Shown here in pieces: positions 62,760 through 64,000 of a stretch of 64,000 nt of DNA. A program made the position numbers and the translations under genes. The stretch comes from JAHQVI01 sp963749875 (lineage in GTDB: Bacteria; Pseudomonadota; Alphaproteobacteria; Rhizobiales; Rhodomicrobiaceae). Every line of letters begins with the position of its first letter. Position 1 is the first letter of the stretch. The stretch is taken from positions 372,001-436,000 of the forward strand of contig CAVVOX010000004.1 of NCBI GenBank assembly GCA_963749875.1, read 5' to 3'. The notes under the pieces are model-generated. The model worked only from the letters and a program-made list of their open reading frames with translations, was not told the DNA's origin and made no database searches.

Positions 62760-64000
62760 TATCTGAGTTCACTCCGCGCATGATGCTTCTGCATTTTGTC
62801 GAGAAAGTTTGTTCGCTGAGCCTTGTCGGGAATATATTCGGCCAGGAGTTGATAATAGTCCTCGTGCCCTATGGATTTCTGGGCAATTCTTTTCACAAGC
62901 ACGGTCGCGATGGGGCCAACGAGCGGCAACAGGGCATTGTATGCCGCATCCACGTCGGCAGGCGATATCATTGCGTCTAATTGTAGACCGGCGATCCCCG
63001 TGTCGGCCCGTATCGTACGTTCGGCGAGTTGCCGGAAACGGGTCGCTTCGGACTCAACCGGAATCTGCTTCGAAAGCCTCGAGAGCAGCATCTCCGGATC
63101 GGTTGCCTCCTCTGAAGCCTTCTTGAGGACGACTCGCGCGATCGGGCCGATGCAACGTGCGAGGGCGAGTTCCACGGCGCCCAGCGTTTCCGCTGTCAGC
63201 TTAGCTGACATTGTCTGCGAATGCTCACTGATACTCCGCGACGAACCAGATTGAGATGGGCTGCTTTTGGTTTTCGGCCTCATCGAGACCGTGGTTAGGT
63301 CGAGTGATGGGCTGTTATCCGTTCCCGTCGCTTCGATTGCCGCATTCAATGCGTCGATAAAGTCGCCGCCAGTTTGGTAACGGTGCTCTGGATTGCGGGC
63401 CAGCGCGCGCTGAACAACTTGATCGAGGTGCTGCCAATGGCCGGGGCGCAGTGTCGACAAACGCGGCGGTGTATCATTGAGCAATTTGCGCATCAGCTCC
63501 GTCAGGTCTCTCGCCACGAACGGCTTGGCTCCTGTCAGCATCTCGAAGAGAATGACGCCTGATGCATAAAGGTCCGAGCGTCCGTCGACCGGTCGGCCAA
63601 GGAACTGTTCGGGTGACATGTAGTTCGGGGTTCCGATTGCGCCAATGCCATCCGGATTTGTCAGGCCGATTGCGTCAAAGCGCGCGACGCCAAAATCCGT
63701 AACTTTGATCGAACTCGCAGTCGGACAAAGAATATTCGCGGGTTTGACATCGCGGTGTACGATGCCTTTTGAGTGCGCATGCTCGAGTGCGAACACGAGC
63801 TGGGTCATGATCTCACCGATCTGACGAAGCGGCACCATTGTCCCGGAATTAATGACGTTTTCGAGCGTCCCCGCGTCGACGAACTCCATGATGATGTAGG
63901 GCGTGTCGTCCTGCTCGACGTAATCAAAGACTGTTACAATATTGGGGTGAACGCATCGTCCCGCGGAACGTGCCTCAGTCGAAAAACGCTTCAGAAGATT
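62759..64000 (-). CDS. Ser/Thr protein kinase (Hanks type), 5' end beyond the window
   Basis: A partial gene entering from the right edge. Kinase motifs are HRDVKPANIL (catalytic loop), DFGVAR, GTPNYMSPEQF and GRSDLYASGVILFEMLTG. The upstream part, HPNIVTVFDYVEQDDTPY, continues to 64000 without the Walker-like Gly loop and VAIK lysine, which lie outside. After the kinase come two copies of a helical domain (ALARCIGPIARVVLKKA and LLPLVGPIATVLVKRI) that also ends the downstream cyclase. No membrane helix is seen in this part. Stop overlaps the cyclase start. Confidence 0.88.
   Translation of the reverse strand, partial: NLLKRFSTEARSAGRCVHPNIVTVFDYVEQDDTPYIIMEFVDAGTLENVINSGTMVPLRQIGEIMTQLVFALEHAHSKGIVHRDVKPANILCPTASSIKVTDFGVARFDAIGLTNPDGIGAIGTPNYMSPEQFLGRPVDGRSDLYASGVILFEMLTGAKPFVARDLTELMRKLLNDTPPRLSTLRPGHWQHLDQVVQRALARNPEHRYQTGGDFIDALNAAIEATGTDNSPSLDLTTVSMRPKTKSSPSQSGSSRSISEHSQTMSAKLTAETLGAVELALARCIGPIARVVLKKASEEATDPEMLLSRLSKQIPVESEATRFRQLAERTIRADTGIAGLQLDAMISPADVDAAYNALLPLVGPIATVLVKRIAQKSIGHEDYYQLLAEYIPDKAQRTNFLDKMQKHHARSELR

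Overview
The window looks like a chromosomal segment of a GC-rich alphaproteobacterium, most likely of the Hyphomicrobiales (Rhizobiales). This is inferred from gene families and order: rlmN, HIG1-type twin-TM protein, cob(I)alamin adenosyltransferase, etfBA and 3-hydroxybutyryl-CoA dehydrogenase in a row, plus IalB, an OlsB ornithine-lipid acyltransferase, single-Cys Trm112, an Ada/AlkA fusion and a pca cluster. No species is claimed.

Layout. 0-10.9 kb is housekeeping: tRNA-Ser, SpoU methylase, IalB, RlmN, HIG1, a PagL-like protein, adenosyltransferase, rhomboid, etfBA, hbd and carA. 11.0-12.0 kb holds an AT-richer two-domain TIR-like gene with a frameshift. 12-17.4 kb: acyl-CoA thioesterase, UbiH-type hydroxylase, Ada-AlkA, Trm112, OlsB. 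17.7-24.2 kb: a large unknown membrane-anchored helical protein with a CoxE/VWA protein, a DUF262/DUF1524 GmrSD-like protein, and an ECF sigma/anti-sigma pair. 24.6-29.5 kb: a Gld-type ABC exporter operon (ATPase, permease-GldG fusion, DUF4340). 30-35 kb: small proteins, a CoA-transferase, DUF72, MarR and IclR regulators. 35.5-43.3 kb: protocatechuate catabolism (GntR regulator, MetE-like protein, pcaF, pobA, pcaHG, pcaB, pcaC; no pcaD, pcaI or pcaJ here). 43.5-46.6 kb: ileS. 46.9-50.6 kb: envelope lipid and glycan enzymes. From the initiator tRNA at 50.8 kb to 60.3 kb is an IS-rich island (IS21, IS110, IS1380, IS256) carrying one PLP decarboxylase. 60.3-64 kb: a C45 acyltransferase, then a class III cyclase and a Ser/Thr kinase in one operon; the kinase runs off the window end.

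Two things cut across the window. First, a dispersed intergenic repeat (six full copies plus degenerate ones), about 106-150 bp, built of two hairpins and bounded by CTAG. Long and short forms differ by a 22-nt GC palindrome, and a near-identical 22-nt palindrome sits inside the IS21 istA gene, where it breaks the reading frame. In three copies the boundary CTAG supplies the stop codon of a neighbouring gene. This nested palindrome system is the most unusual signal I found. Second, conserved genes carry single-base frameshifts (membrane protein at 3.1 kb, etfB, etfA, the TIR gene, gntR, the MetE-like gene, ileS), and the cyclase has an in-frame amber codon. Because ileS should be essential, many of these may be sequence errors, and the pseudogene labels describe the sequence as given rather than proven loss of function.
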